The notes beneath the pieces were generated by a model that did no database searches, was not told the DNA's origin, and saw only the letters and a list, made by a program, of their open reading frames with translations. Shown here piece after piece: positions 1 through 11,445 of a DNA stretch of 64,000 bases (the first letter of the stretch is position 1; the number at the start of each line of letters is the position of its first letter). The stretch lies in contig NC_081828.1 of the NCBI RefSeq assembly GCF_030867095.1, positions 46,725,434 through 46,789,433 on the forward strand, in the 5' to 3' direction. The translations under genes were made by a program, and so were the position numbers. The DNA is from Alligator mississippiensis (lineage: Eukaryota > Chordata > Crocodylia > Alligatoridae).

Positions 1-76
1 ATTCTCTAGTCGGTGTTTTATAGGATTTCAGATGATATGATCATAGAGGTCCCATCTTGCTTTAAAATCTATACAA
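1..76 (+). repeat. CR1-type LINE 3' tail fragment
   Basis: The text around 30-76 (GATGATATGATCATAGAGGT, then CCCATCTTGCTTTAAAATCT) resembles the usual end of reptile CR1 elements, 'agatgat..atcatagaggtcccttctggc..taaaatctatga'. Only the last part lies in the window. The call is by pattern recognition of the family. Confidence 0.5.
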
Positions 77-1110
77 GCAGGTCACTGGGAACTGTCTCCC
101 ATGCCAGTCTGAAAAATGCTGAATAGAACACAACACTTGTCCAAAGACAGGACTCCAGTGTAGCCAACAGAGAGAACAGCACTGAAGTGGAAGAGTGCAG
201 AACAGATGCTCACACACCTGTTTCTTCTCCTTCTCTTGCCCCACACTTGCCCCACAAAATACACTTGGTTTCAGGTCGGTGACATGTCTAGCAAGGCTAA
301 CAGTAAAAAAGACCAACACATTTGCATAAGCAGCAAACCCTTTCGCATCAGCGAACGAAAACCATACACACACAAATCTACAGTCAGTCCTGTCTTGCCA
401 GCCGGCTGCGTGAGACAGTGGAAAGCATGTCCTGACAGATAATTCCTCGCCAGACAAACATTGTCATTTGACTTCAACCATATCACTTTGATACGGATCA
501 GCACCAGGTCCAAGTTTGACACCGAATCATTAAGTGGGATTTCACTTGACACATACCTGGCTCTGAAAGGCAGGGTCTCTCTAGCTGTTACAGCGAGCAG
601 GGAAAGAGTAGGGTGTGTGGAATTTGTGATGAGGCACCCCTCCTTTGACAACATTTGTGGCACCCTGCCGATGGAAGGAAAAATAAGATGTCACAACCTG
701 TGCCTTGGTAATTGGGATGCAAGTAGCCACTCAGCACTTATAAAATGTAACAGGTTTGAAAGGTCAAAAAGCGTGAAGGATTCTGTACTACATAAAACCA
801 CCCACTCATCTGGATGACAGGCTAGGAGAGATGCCAGCAGACTCCAGCAAACTTCCTAACAACCACAATGCCAGGCCAAATTTGCTGTGTGTACACATAG
901 TTGCAGTCAAACTCAGACAGAGTTGTACAGTTATTAAGTCAATGACATTAGCTGCCATAGGATAAAAATGGTCCACTCGGTGGACCTTGAATGTTTTACA
1001 ATGTGTGAGTTCAGCAAGAAAAACAGTTTTTACCTCTGGAGACCACACTTCAGCTCCTGACTGAGGTTCATTTTCATATTTGGAGACAAGTGTTCAAATT
1101 CAAACCTGAG
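77..1110. other. 3' flank of PBX1, nothing recognised
   Basis: I see no exon, RNA gene or clear repeat here. Open frames on both strands (up to about 130 codons) overlap each other, show no recognisable domain and are best taken as chance. Confidence 0.5.
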
Positions 1111-2273
1111 TTCATAGATTCATAGATTCATAGATGTTAGGGTCGGAAGGGACCTCAATAGATCATCAAGTCCGACCCCCTGCATAAGCAGGAAAGAGTG
1201 TTGGGTCTAAATGACCCCAGCTAGATACTCGTCTAACCTCCTCTTGAAGACCCCCAGGGTAGGGGAGAGCACCACCTCCCTTGGGAGCCCGTTCCAGACC
1301 TTGGCCACTCGAACTGTGAAGAAGTTCTTCCTAATGTCCAGTCTAAATCTGCTCTCTGCTAGCTTGTGGCCATTGTTTCTTGTAACCCCCGGGGGCGCCT
1401 TGGTGAATAAATCCTCACCAATTCCCTTCTGTGCCCCCGTGATGAACTTATAGGCAGCCACTAGGTCGCCTCTCAACCTTCTCTTGCGGAGGCTGAAAAG
1501 GTCCAGTTTCACTAGTCTTTCCTCGTAGGGCTTGGTCTGCAGGCCCTTGACCATACGAGTTGCCCTTCGCTGTACCCTCTCCAGGTTATCCGCATCCTTC
1601 TTGAAGTGCGGCGCCCAGAATTGCGCGCAGTACTCCAACTGCGGTCTGACCAGCGCCCGATAGAGGGGAAGTATCACCTCCCTGGACCTATTTGTCATGC
1701 ATCTGCTGATGCACGATAGAGTGCCATTGGCTTTTCTGATGGCTTCGTCACACTGCCGGCTCATGTTCAACTTGGAGTCCACTAGGACTCCAAGATCCCT
1801 TTCCACCTCCGTGCCACCCAGCAGGTCATTCCCTAGGCTGTAGGTGTGCTGGACATTTTTCCTCCCTAGGTGCAGCACTTTGCATTTCTCCTTGTTGAAC
1901 TGCATCCTGTTGTTTTCTGCCCACTTGTCCAGCCTATCCAGGTCTGCCTGCAGCTGTTCCCTGCCCTCCGGCGTGTCCACTTCTCCCCATAGCTTTGTGT
2001 CATCTGCAAACTTGGACAGAGTACATTTCACTCCCATGTCCAAGTCGCTGATGAAGACATTAAAGAGTATCGGTCCAAGGACCGAACCCTGCGGGACCCC
2101 ACTACCCACACCCTTCCAGGTCGAGACCGACCCATCTACCACGACTCTTTGGGTGCGACCCTCTAGCCAATTCGCCACCCACCGAACTGTGCAGTCATCC
2201 ACATCACAGCCTCTTAATTTGTTCACCAGTATGGGGTGGGATACCGTATCGAAGGCCTTCCTGAAGTCCAGGT
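1111..2273 (-). mobile_element. CR1 LINE, 5'-truncated, uninterrupted RT C-terminal half
   Basis: This is a CR1 non-LTR retrotransposon fragment in antisense orientation. Reading from about 2273 down to 1207, one frame stays open from the YLDFRKAF block (RT domain) through [12 protein letters not shown] and the catalytic FADD motif ([10 protein letters not shown]), then the thumb and C-terminal region (LEYCAQFWAPH, VWNGLPREVV) to a stop near 1207. The 3'UTR follows, and the element ends at 1111-1135 with three tandem 8-bp units (TCATAGAT on the plus strand), the hallmark CR1 terminus. The endonuclease domain and the first RT motifs are missing through 5' truncation at about 2273, where the text becomes unrelated. 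The absence of stops over roughly 355 codons, unlike the copy at 9817, suggests a younger insertion. It cannot transpose by itself. No promoter is visible. Confidence 0.93.
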
Positions 2274-3734
2274 ATTCATTATAGTGTGAGAAGCCACAGA
2301 TGGCATTTGCAGAAATAGCCTTGCTAGTTCTGCTTCTCTGTGTAGGCAGTAAGGCCTTGGAAGAATGCTTATTATTAGTTGTGGTGCAATTCTTTTTAGA
2401 AGCTGAGCACAATATCAGTAAAATAGGTTCCTCCAATGCTTGGGATCAGTTTTTAGATGTCACTGTTGACTCTAGAATACCTCCTTGCAAAAGTATTATT
2501 TTGCTTACAACACAATAATGGATAATAAGCAAATAAAGGCGATGAGAGACAGAACAATTCTACCGCTTTAAAGGGAGTGGGCAGGGGGAGAAAACTTACC
2601 ATTCATAAACACATGTCAGCTGATCTGTTGAATGGTTTCATCTATCCGCTCCTATAGTAAGTAAAACTGAACTGCAATAATTTACCCTTGAATTAAACAG
2701 ACCATTAGATTTACCTACCCTGGAATAGAGTAGACCTATGCAGTTACAGTGGATTACAAGTCCCCCCACTCCTTCTAAAGCAGTTTAATTATTCTATCTG
2801 TCCATATCCAAGACAAAGCAAAACTTCAAGTACTGTCCTGTTCAACTAATTAATGTGTTTCTAGGTACTAGTGCTTCTTCCCTTTCTTGGTGTTACCTTT
2901 TGGTAGTGGAAACTAAAATTCACTTGGATTAGTTCAGAAGACTGGGACAAACCTAAGTTATATCTGTACTATTCTGAAGGCTGTCACTAAAAAGTAAGCC
3001 CCGTGTACTTCCACAGTGCACACTTCAAACCCAGAAATACAGCAGTCAGTATGGTCAAGGTCTCAAGAGACAGACAGAGATCCTGAGAACACCAGCAATG
3101 GCACCCTGAGAAGACAAACCCCTACATGGGTTTGGAGTATGTGGAATGGGAGTGGGACTTATTTGTGGTACATATAGTAGAACAAGAGGCCCAAACAAAA
3201 AAGCAAAAGGAAAAAAAAAAGGAAAGAACATGAAAGAGAGAAGCAGAACTGGAGGGAAGGAATGTGAATTCAAGTGCATTTTAAAGTAGTACAGCAAATA
3301 GAGTTTGTTTTCTTCAAAGTGGAAGAAATGCCTCTAAGAGAATGATATTTGGTGCCTTTGCTGCCTTTTGGAAAACATGTCAGCCCAGATAGACTGTTTT
3401 TTGTCTTTATTAGAGCTCTCAAGAATTGCTTTTCCTGTGGAGAAGAAATATTTTCTTTTTCAGTTTCATCATCATTTTTAGCAGAAAATGCCACTTTTCC
3501 ATCAAAAACATTTTTTTTTTTTTTGCCAATACTGACAAAAAACAAAACATTTTCACACAAAAAGATGTAGTTTGAGGATTTAGTATCTGGGTGGGGAAAA
3601 CAAGAACCCTAAACCTTGTTTTGTTAGAAATCCAGTTTCTTCTGGAAAAAGTGAAGGAAAATTTGTGAGCAGCCCTACCTACTATCTATCTACTGTATGT
3701 CCTTATATGACCTACTTGACCACAGAACAGTTCT
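2274..3734. other. 3' flank of PBX1, AT-rich unique-looking DNA
   Basis: No gene or certain repeat is visible. Poly-A and poly-T tracts occur near 3208 and 3510. The open frames here are short and low in complexity. Confidence 0.45.
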
Positions 3735-3880
3735 TTACATACATAGATACATTTTACAGATGGGGAACTGAGGCACAGAAAAATAAAATGATTTGCCTAT
3801 AGTCATGAAGGGAACCTATGTCAGAGCCAAAATTTGGACCCAGATGTCCTGGGTCCCAATCCAGTGCCATATGAAAGCCA
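3735..3880 (-). repeat. MIR-type CORE-SINE, antisense
   Basis: The text TTTTACAGATGGGGAACTGA, then GGCACAGAAAAATAAAATGA and TTGCCTATAGTCATGAAGG, matches the antisense MIR core ('ttacagatgaggaaactgaggcacagag...acttgcccaaggtcac'). Confidence 0.8.
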
Positions 3881-3894
3881 AATGTATAGAGTGC

Positions 3895-4076
3895 TGTCAT
3901 AGGACTTGGGAGAGCTAAGCCATGTGCCTTACTCTGTACTAACCACCTGGTTACCTTGGGCAAGTCACTTCATTTCTCCATGTGCCAGTTTTGCTGTCTA
4001 TAAAATGGGGATAATGATATTGACCTTTTAGGTAAAGCACTTTGAGACCCATGGATGAAAGGAACTGTATAACAGC
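3895..4076 (+). repeat. MIR-type SINE, sense, with L2-like 3' end
   Basis: The text ACCTTGGGCAAGTCACTTCA and TCTATAAAATGGGGATAATG is the sense MIR core. AAAGCACTTTGAGACC followed by GGATGAAAGGAACTGTATAA is the L2/MIR-type 3' end. With the antisense copy just upstream it forms an inverted pair separated by about 15 bp. Confidence 0.82.
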
Positions 4077-6200
4077 TTGCTCTTGTTAATCAGAATCCAT
4101 CCTTTTTCTTTACGAGCTCCTGCTGCCATGTTTTGTTGCATATAGCTGTCTAGAGCAGCTTTTTTTCCCTCTCTCCCCAAATTGTCCTTCTCAGTAATGC
4201 AACAATAGCTAATTCAATTAGCCAATTTGAATAGCAGCCAGTTTTATCTAATTTGGTTCCACTGGCTGCTTGCTGGTATGTTGCAAAATTGATCATCATA
4301 TGTATCTGAAGGCAATTAGCAAATATGTTGGGGGTGGGGGAAGGATGGGAGCTCCTCAGAGCATCTTTCACCTGTGGGACTGGGTGCTTAATTAAAGCAA
4401 ATACTACACACCCATCAGTGAATAGGGGTTATTATGGACCACTTAACCCATAGCATGCATGTATGTGAGGTGAGGAAGGCAGCTGCAGGTTGGTTTGCTT
4501 GTTTCCATTTGAGGCTTGGATGAATCCATATTTAGAAAACTGTAATTGCATGTTTAATTTATAGTATAAAGGACCACAATGAAGAAGAATAGGAAAGAAA
4601 ACATCCATAGTAGATAAACAGGCAGGCAGCAACTTTGTATGTGTCCTGTGTCCAGTTTGCCAACACACCTAAATCCTGACAGATATTCCTGAACCCTACT
4701 GATGTGCTACAGCCTTGGTATAAAATGTCCTTTTCTCTTCCAGTCCTAGGACTCAGCACTGCTCTGTCAATGCACCTCAATCCTGATCAACAAGCCCTTC
4801 TGCTACTGAAGTACCCAGGTCACCCACTTGCTGTTTGGGTTGGTTTTTTCTTTTTGTTTTTTGGGGTTTGTTTTTTTTTGGGGGGGGGTTCTGTTTTGAG
4901 AGAGAGAGAGAAGTTTGGGGGTATATTTTACTAATAGTAAATATTAGGGGAGGTGGGAAGCAGAACCACTTGCAAATTTGAGTGAAATCCATCAGTTTTC
5001 TCCAGAAAAAAGTGGAGAGAGAATTTTAAAAATACTAGAATATTTTCTTCTTTTTTTTTCTTAAATACAATGTTCTATTTCAGAAACACTGAATTGTTTA
5101 GTTTTAGTGTTTCCAAATGGAAACTTTCAATTCTTTGTTTTGAAATGGCATTTTCCCATTAAAGCTTGACCTACCGGGGGGGGGGGGAGATTTTAAAAAG
5201 TTAAATACCCTGGAAGTGAAATGAAATATTTTGCTTCTGGTCAAACAAGACATTTTGGAATGACCCCAAATGATTTTTTTCTTCCTTTCTCCTCACCTCC
5301 ACCCCTTTTTGTCAAAAGGCCTGAAAAAAATATACTTTCTTTCTGAAATTTTGGCTTGGCCACTGCTTTAAACATCAGCTACTTACAAAATCCACTCTAT
5401 CCTGTCTTGCATTGCCTTGGCAAATTCAATCCTTAGATTTGTGACCAGGACTGTTAAACCCAAGCATTAAAAATTCATAGCAGCAGACCCCCCAAAATAG
5501 GAGATTGGCTTAGCAGTTGTGAGATTTGTTAAATAGATTTTTTTTTTCTTTGCCTGCTCTTTCCTGACCCTTTAGGTCTCACCTGGTTCATGTTTCAGGT
5601 TTTTCTCTGCAATCAAGAGAGCCCGAAACTTATTTCAGGACCCAGCCACAGGTAGTACCCTTCCCATCATCCTCCTTGTTTTAACAAGCTCCAGTTCTTG
5701 GCATCATCTCCCAGGATTCTGCTTGAGTGAAGTGTCTCAGACCCCTGAGGGATGCATGGCACTAGAGAAGGATGACAGCTGATCATTTTGAAGGATTTGG
5801 CTTTCCAGTTCTGGCTTCGATGTTCAGCCTGGTGCACAAGCAGTATACACATAGGTGCAGTAGCACAATTTAAGGTGTGTGTGTTGGGGGAGGGCAACCA
5901 GTGCACTAGCCCCAGGTGCCAACTAGAGTGGGGGGACACACAAAAATACCAGTGACTACACTGCTAGTCTGGTTGCCACTGCTGTCACTGACAGCCCAAC
6001 TGCAATTGCACCACTGCTGCCCTGGCACAGAATCGCCCAGTTACACCTCTACATGGGTGTGCTTGATACTTAGGTTGGGCAGAGCCTGTTTGAAAAATCA
6101 CACTTCTGTATTAGCATGTTAGTAATTTTCCCTGTCTGTTTTATATAAATAGCTGTCTGTAAGTTTGTGTGAGTGCGCTCGTGTGTATGCATCAGTAAGC
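4077..6200. other. 3' flank of PBX1, no gene seen
   Basis: Low-complexity tracts occur at 4850-4915 (T-rich, then G-rich, then GA-rich) and a G11 run near 5176. Nothing coding is recognised. Confidence 0.45.
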
Positions 6201-6235
6201 GTGCGCGCGCACGCGCACACACACACACACACACA
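6201..6235. repeat. Alternating purine-pyrimidine tract, (GC)/(AC)n
   Basis: About 35 bp of strict purine-pyrimidine alternation: GTGCGCGCGCACGCGC followed by (AC)n. Such runs are classic Z-DNA-prone sequence. The CG dinucleotides are unusual for a vertebrate microsatellite. Confidence 0.9.
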
Positions 6236-7173
6236 AAATCACACAAATTATTAAGACAGAGTTTTACTTGGTGAAAAATTGACTTGTATCCATTACCTGC
6301 ACTGGAGTTACTACATGGATTACACTAGCCTGGGCCCTCTAGTCCATTGACCCCAAATGGAGCTCCTATACTGAGTTACACTATTTAAGGGAATCTGGCC
6401 TATGCATGAGTCCATTTCTGTTCCCTGCAGTCAGTACAAATGACTCCCCATCCCACCATGTCTCAGCCCCAAACAAGAAGGGACAGAGTTTTCTGTAGAA
6501 CAGGCTGTGGATGGGCTTCCCAGCTATACTCTGGCAGCAGTTTCCCTTCATCTGACAAACGCAGCTCACCAGAGGGAAGACCTAGTGCCTAGTCTGAGTG
6601 TCAGATTGACCCGTCCACTGGAAATCCTGATGTGGCAACTCAAGAGGTGAGTACATAAAGGTTAGAGCTACCAGCTAGTGAGAAACCTGTAGGAGCAGCC
6701 TGGAGTCTGTGCCCAGCCAGTCTGACAGCTCAAGAGCTGGCTTCTAGTGCAGCTGCAGCTATATGGAAACTGGGGCTAGGGAGTCTTGGGGGTAAAAGGT
6801 TTGCTGGGTCATAAGGGCAAGGAGGCAGCAGAAAACAGAAGTTCATACCTGATCCATGGGTTTCTCAAGGTCAGAACCAAGAGTGAGATGATAAATTGCT
6901 TGATCTTGAACGGAATGCAGCCTCTGAATACAGGTTTGGTCCTGTGTGGATGGATGTGGGCTTTGGACTGTGGAGTGATTGTGGCTCAGCAGCTGGAGTG
7001 ACCTGCTCAAGCCTGAAATAATTGTCTTCCCTAGAAAAGTTAGCATGTGAGCTAGCCAGGGAATGCCTCAAAATGTGATCATTAAAGCGTAATACACAGG
7101 TATTCCAGACCTGCTGTAAGGTGAAAAGCTCAACACAACCTTAACAATGGAGTCTCTACCAGTGGCTCTACCC

Positions 7174-7467
7174 CAGTGGTTTTCAGCCTTTGATACCTTA
7201 CGTACCCCTGCCAATCGACATGGCAAAAGCAAAACCGGAAGTCCCACCATGGGACTTCCGGTTTTGCCACCGCAAGCCGAGTCCCACTTTTTCTGCCGTG
7301 GGGCCTCCCTCCCTATCCCCCGGCACACTGATGCTGGGGAGTGAAAGCCCCAGCATGCCAGACACAGCGGGAGAGGCAGCGGCCGGAGCTTCCGGCCCGA
7401 GCAGGCAAAGACCAAAACACAGCATCCGCATGCTTCCTGCCCATGTCTCGCGTGTTGAGAAACACTG
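7174..7467. mobile_element. Non-autonomous hAT-type DNA transposon (294 bp)
   Basis: The element begins CAGTGGTTTTCAGCC and ends GTGTTGAGAAACACTG, imperfect hAT (Charlie-like) terminal inverted repeats. It is flanked by a perfect 8-bp target-site duplication, CTCTACCC, at 7166-7173 and 7468-7475. Inside lies a perfect 18-bp inverted repeat (7229-7246 with 7250-7267, arm GCAAAACCGGAAGTCCCA, 3-bp spacer). There is no transposase, so it would have depended on a hAT enzyme supplied in trans. The open frames on both strands are by-products of GC-rich text. Confidence 0.9.
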
Positions 7468-7739
7468 CTCTACCCTACCTTCTGTCTGTAATATCTTACC
7501 ATCCTGGCTCAGCAGAGGCTTTAAATGACATGAATAAACAACTATCAATGGTGTTTGCCTTCTCCAGCTGACTGGGAAGTGCTGGCTGCTTTTACAAGCC
7601 ACTCTCTTTACATGAATGGAAACTTAGAGCTAGCTTCAGGCAGCTTTTCTTCTCCCCCTCTTCCCCTCCCATGCCTCACACAGAGAAGCACAGGGCCCAC
7701 CTGAGACCTAACATTTGTCTATTTGGAGAATAGATGAGT

Positions 7740-8045
7740 ATTTATTAGAATTAAACAGCTGGGAGCTAGATGATATTTAGACTGGTATTAGGAGAAGTGC
7801 ATGGGAGGGAGATAATTCCTGGGGTGTTTTATAAAACCAGGCAGAGCTTGGTTACTGAAGGGATTTCGCGGGTCTCCTGCGAGAGGCTGATACAGTTAAT
7901 TTCCTGCTGGAGCTGCAGGCTGGGCCACACTGATATTGCAGTGTTATTTAGAATAGAAAGGTCAGGCCGGAGATTGAATAATCATTGACAAGAAATCCAT
8001 AGGGGGAAGAGTAGCACTGTGCAGGCGGTGACTCAAAGCAAGGCC
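7740..8045. promoter_or_regulatory. Possible conserved non-coding element
   Basis: This repeat-free stretch keeps several CpGs (TTTCGCGGGTCTCCTGCGAG) next to AT-rich homeobox-like sites (TTAGAATTAAACAG, GAATAATCATTGACAAG). That composition is typical of developmental-gene CNEs in PBX1 flanks. There is no direct proof; comparison with other amniotes would decide. Confidence 0.25.
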
Positions 8046-8504
8046 AGTTTTCTTTTTCTTTCTTTTTTTTAAATTCCAGGTGCCTGGTTCTGGATGGTTG
8101 GGGCTGCTTGCATATTTATTTCCCCATTTGAATCATTGAATGGGATGTAAGAAGAGACTGAAGTCACACAATGCTTGTCTGTATGGAAGGGCAGGCAGGA
8201 GGCCATGAAAACCTTGGCTTCTCTCTATAGTAAGAAGGTTCCTTGAAATTCCAGATGTCAGGTTAGGATTGGGAGCATTTGTTTGACTCCTGGATTATGA
8301 AATGAGAAGGGAAAAAGCTGATCTCCCACTCTGGCTTCCTGCAGGACACAGGATTTGTTTGAATTAACATGTCCTTTTAAAAAAATAAAATTTAAAACAA
8401 ATCCAATCTTGATTTAACGATTTCCAATGATGGAAAAAGCTATCACCAACCCCAACCAGTTGTTTCAGTGCTTAATTACTTTCATTGTTAAAATTTGACA
8501 CTGT

Positions 8505-8760
8505 GGGTGTGTCTATACGTGCCTTGAGGCGATTGTCCTAATGCACATTAAATTAAGTACCTCTAATGTGAGGTACTAAATTAATGTGCATTAAGCTGCC
8601 TTACTGCACAGAAATAAATGTGCATGGTTTTTATGTGACACTGTGTACACAGTAGCCTATTTTACTGTGCATTAGTGTAATAATGTGGGGTTTTTATGTG
8701 ATGCTTTAATGTGCAGTAAAATAGGCTACTGCACATTAAAGCACACGTGTAGACTCGTCC
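8505..8760. mobile_element. MITE with two long internal hairpins
   Basis: The ends are inverted: GGGTGTGTCTATACGTGC at the left, and GCACACGTGTAGACTCGTCC at the right. Inside are two nearly perfect hairpins: 8539-8563 with 8570-8593 (arm starting TAATGCACATTAAATTAAGT), and 8651-8674 with 8707-8730 (arm AGTAGCCTATTTTACTGTGC plus ATTA). No convincing target-site duplication was found and there is no coding capacity. The superfamily cannot be assigned from the sequence alone. Confidence 0.75.
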
Positions 8761-8789
8761 ACTATTTCCAATCTAAATTTGTCTCTACT

Positions 8790-9060
8790 CAGGTCTTAGC
8801 CACTGGATCTTGCTGTACCTTTGTCTGCTAGTATCATATGAATGTTCCCTTTGCAGGTATTAATAGATGACATCAAGTTAGCCCTTAAACTTCTTTTTGC
8901 TAATCTCAATAAATAGAGTATCTCTCTGTAAAGTAGGCTATCTAATAGAGTAGTCATTCTTGTGGCTTTTCCCTGAGCCCCCTCTAAGTTATCAAGATCT
9001 TCCAAGACTTGTGGACACCAGAAATGGACACAGTTTGCCAATACTGGCCTATTAGTTTAT
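8790..9060 (-). mobile_element. Old CR1 LINE fragment
   Basis: The antisense translation VHFWCPQVLEDLDNLEGAQG, then KATRM, followed by LLRLAKRSLRANLMSSINT aligns with the C-terminal CR1 ORF2 block (FWxPHxKKDxxxLERVQRRATRM...LRGDLIxxYK). It is diverged and truncated at both ends. Confidence 0.75.
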
Positions 9061-9224
9061 GCAACTGAGGTCTGCATTAGCCCTTTTAGGCCCTGGAATA
9101 GCAGTGGAATCTCAGTTTCTCCTGATTCTCCCCAGTCCTTTTCAGCATCATTGCTTTCCAGGATCGACTCGGCCATGCTTGTAGTTATGGCTTACTTCCT
9201 TTTTTCTAGACATATTGAGTTGCC

Positions 9225-9680
9225 GTGTGTGAGGATTTGGCTAGGACAAAGGCAGTTGGGCCTGTGGTGGGCCACTAGGAGTGACTATGGGGTCAGTAAG
9301 GCAGGAGCACAGATTATCCAAGCATTGGGTTGGGCTGGAGGGGCAGAGAACATGGGGACCAAGTTCCAGAGGAGATCTGAGAGATATAGTCCAAAAGTGA
9401 CCCATCAGAGATCTGGTATGGAGTCCCATCTGAGGTCAAGGTCAGGAAAAGCCAGGAGTCGGGAGAACCAAAGACAGCAGTGAAGACAAGGCTTGCCAGA
9501 ACAGACTGAGGCTGGGTGAAGGCATGCCTGAGGCCTGAGGTTCCAGGTGTGCTTAAAAGGAGAGAGTGGCATTTTCAACGGCCAATCCAGTTGCAGAGGA
9601 TTGGGGCAGTCTCATTAGCCAGGGATGAGAGTCAGGTGTGATAGGGTTTGGCCCAACTGGGCATGCTTGATTAGAGGCCC
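9225..9680. repeat. Unclassified purine-rich interspersed repeat (possible)
   Basis: GGTCAAGGTCAGGAAAAGCC, CAAGGCTTGCCAGAACAGAC and similar purine-rich phrases recall repetitive DNA common in reptile genomes. I find no clear termini, duplication or coding domain. Confidence 0.25.
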
Positions 9681-9816
9681 TGAGACGCAGAAATGCATAA
9701 TGTTTGCTTGTACCTAACTTACTAAGCAACGTAGCCTGCTCTGGGTCTGCATGCTGTCTTCTTCATTATTTACCACTCTTCTGCCCAAACTTTTTTCATT
9801 AAGTTTTTATGTATTT

Positions 9817-11168
9817 TTCATAGATGCTAGGGTCAGAAAGGACCTCAACAGATGATCGAGTCTGACCCCCTTGCCTAGGCAGGAAAGAGTGCTGGGTTCA
9901 GATGACCCCAGCCAGATGCCTATTCAGCCTTGTCTTAAAGACCCCAAGGCAGGGGAGAGCACCACCTCCCTTGGAAGCCCATTCCAAATTTTGGCCACCC
10001 TTACCATGAAAAAGTGTTTCCTGATATCTAGCCTAAATCTGCTTTCTGTCAGTTTGAGACCATTGTTCCTTGTTACCCCAAGATGCACCCTGGTGAACAG
10101 AGCATCTCCAATCCCTTGCTGTGTCCCCCTAATGAATTTGTAGGAGGCCACAAGATCACCTCTCAGCCTTCCCTTGCGGAGGCTGAAGCGGTCCAGGTCC
10201 CTCAGTCTCTCCTCACAGGGCTTGTCCTGTAAGCCCCTAGCCATATGCGTGGCCCCACTCTGGACCCTCTCAAGTCTATCAACATCCTTCTTGAAGTATG
10301 GCACCCAAAACTGGACGCAGTGCTCCAACTGCAGTCTGACCAACGCTGCATAGAGGGGAAATATTACCTCCTTGGATCTATTTGTCATGCATCTGCTGAT
10401 GCATGATAAAGTACGGTTAACTTTGCTGATCACACTGCCAACTCATATTCATCTTGGAGTCCACTATGACTCCGAGATCCCTTTCTGCTTCTGTGCCGCT
10501 GAAAGGGTCACTTCCCAGCCAGTAGGCATTTTTCCCAGATATATTTGTTCCTTAGGTGCAGCACTCTGCACCTGTCCTTGTTGTACTGTATCCTATTGTG
10601 TACTGCCCACTTTTCTAACCTGTCCAGGTCTGCGTGCAATCATTCCCTACCCTCTGGAGTGTGCACTTCACTCCACAGTTTTGTATCATCCGCAAACTTG
10701 GACAGATTACACTTCACTCCCTCGTCCAAGTCACTGATGAAGACATTGAAGAGTATCGGTCCAAGGACCGAGCCCTGCGGGACCCCACTGCCCATGTCCT
10801 TCCAGGTCGATACCGACCCGTCCACCACCACTCTCTGGGTATGACCCTCTGGCCAATTTGCCACCTACCGGACTGTGTAATCATCCAAGTCACAACCTCT
10901 TAATTTGTTCACCAGTATGGGGTGGGATACCATATTGAAGGCCTTCCTGAAGTCTAAGTAAACAATATCTACCCCTACTCCTGCACCCAGGTGTTTTGTA
11001 ACCTGGTCATAAAAAGAGACTAGATTAGTCAGGCATGATCTACCTGCCACGAACCCATGCTGGTTTCCCCTCAGCATAATTTTGCCTGCTGGGCTCTCAC
11101 ATATATGAGCCTTAATAATCTTTTCAAAGACTTTACCAAGGATGGAGGTGAGACTGACTGGCCGTGGT
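9817..11168 (-). mobile_element. CR1 LINE, 5'-truncated, decayed
   Basis: A second CR1 copy of the same subfamily type as 1111-2273 but extending further 5'. Blocks on the minus strand are SVSLTSILGKVFEKIIKAHI (start of RT, near 11168), NQHGFVAGRSCLTNLVSFYDQ in two adjoining pieces, [32 protein letters not shown] (KFADDTKLW) and WNGLPREVVL. It is broken: a TAG stop near 10868 stands where the other copy has the Trp codon of VRWVANW, and frameshifts separate the middle from the C-terminal part. The 3' end (CATAGATGCTAGGGTC near 9820) carries only a remnant of the 8-bp terminal repeat. The 5' end stops inside RT, so there is no endonuclease. The decay implies an older insertion. Confidence 0.93.
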
Positions 11169-11254
11169 CAAGTCGCTTATTCCACCCTTTACCAACTGCC
11201 TGTTAGCCGGGTGCTGTGGTTTGCTGCCTCCCGGCCCCAGTTTAATGTGTGCCA

Positions 11255-11445
11255 TGCTGATTTTGTATAGTTCTAGCTTCTTATTCAAAATGTCATGTGG
11301 TACCAAGTCAAATAATTATGGATGCTTCAGTATACAACATGAGCACTATTACTTTTATCAGTCAAACTTGTAATCTCTTTCAAAAAAGGATATTGAGTTC
11401 CTCTGACAAGTTCTGTTTTCCATAAACCCATTTAAGCAGGGATTT
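11255..11445 (-). mobile_element. Older CR1 fragment next to the previous copy
   Basis: The minus strand reads NGFMENRTCQRNS near 11400-11440, then DLVPHDILNKKLELYKI near 11270-11313. These match the CR1 blocks (H)GFxxxRSCxxN and FDxVPHDIL in correct order and orientation, but from a different and more diverged subfamily than 9817-11168, which it abuts. Confidence 0.7.

Noticed and set aside
62-663. 131- and 130-codon frames at the left edge
   Set aside because: No recognisable domain, overlapping frames on both strands, no splice context.
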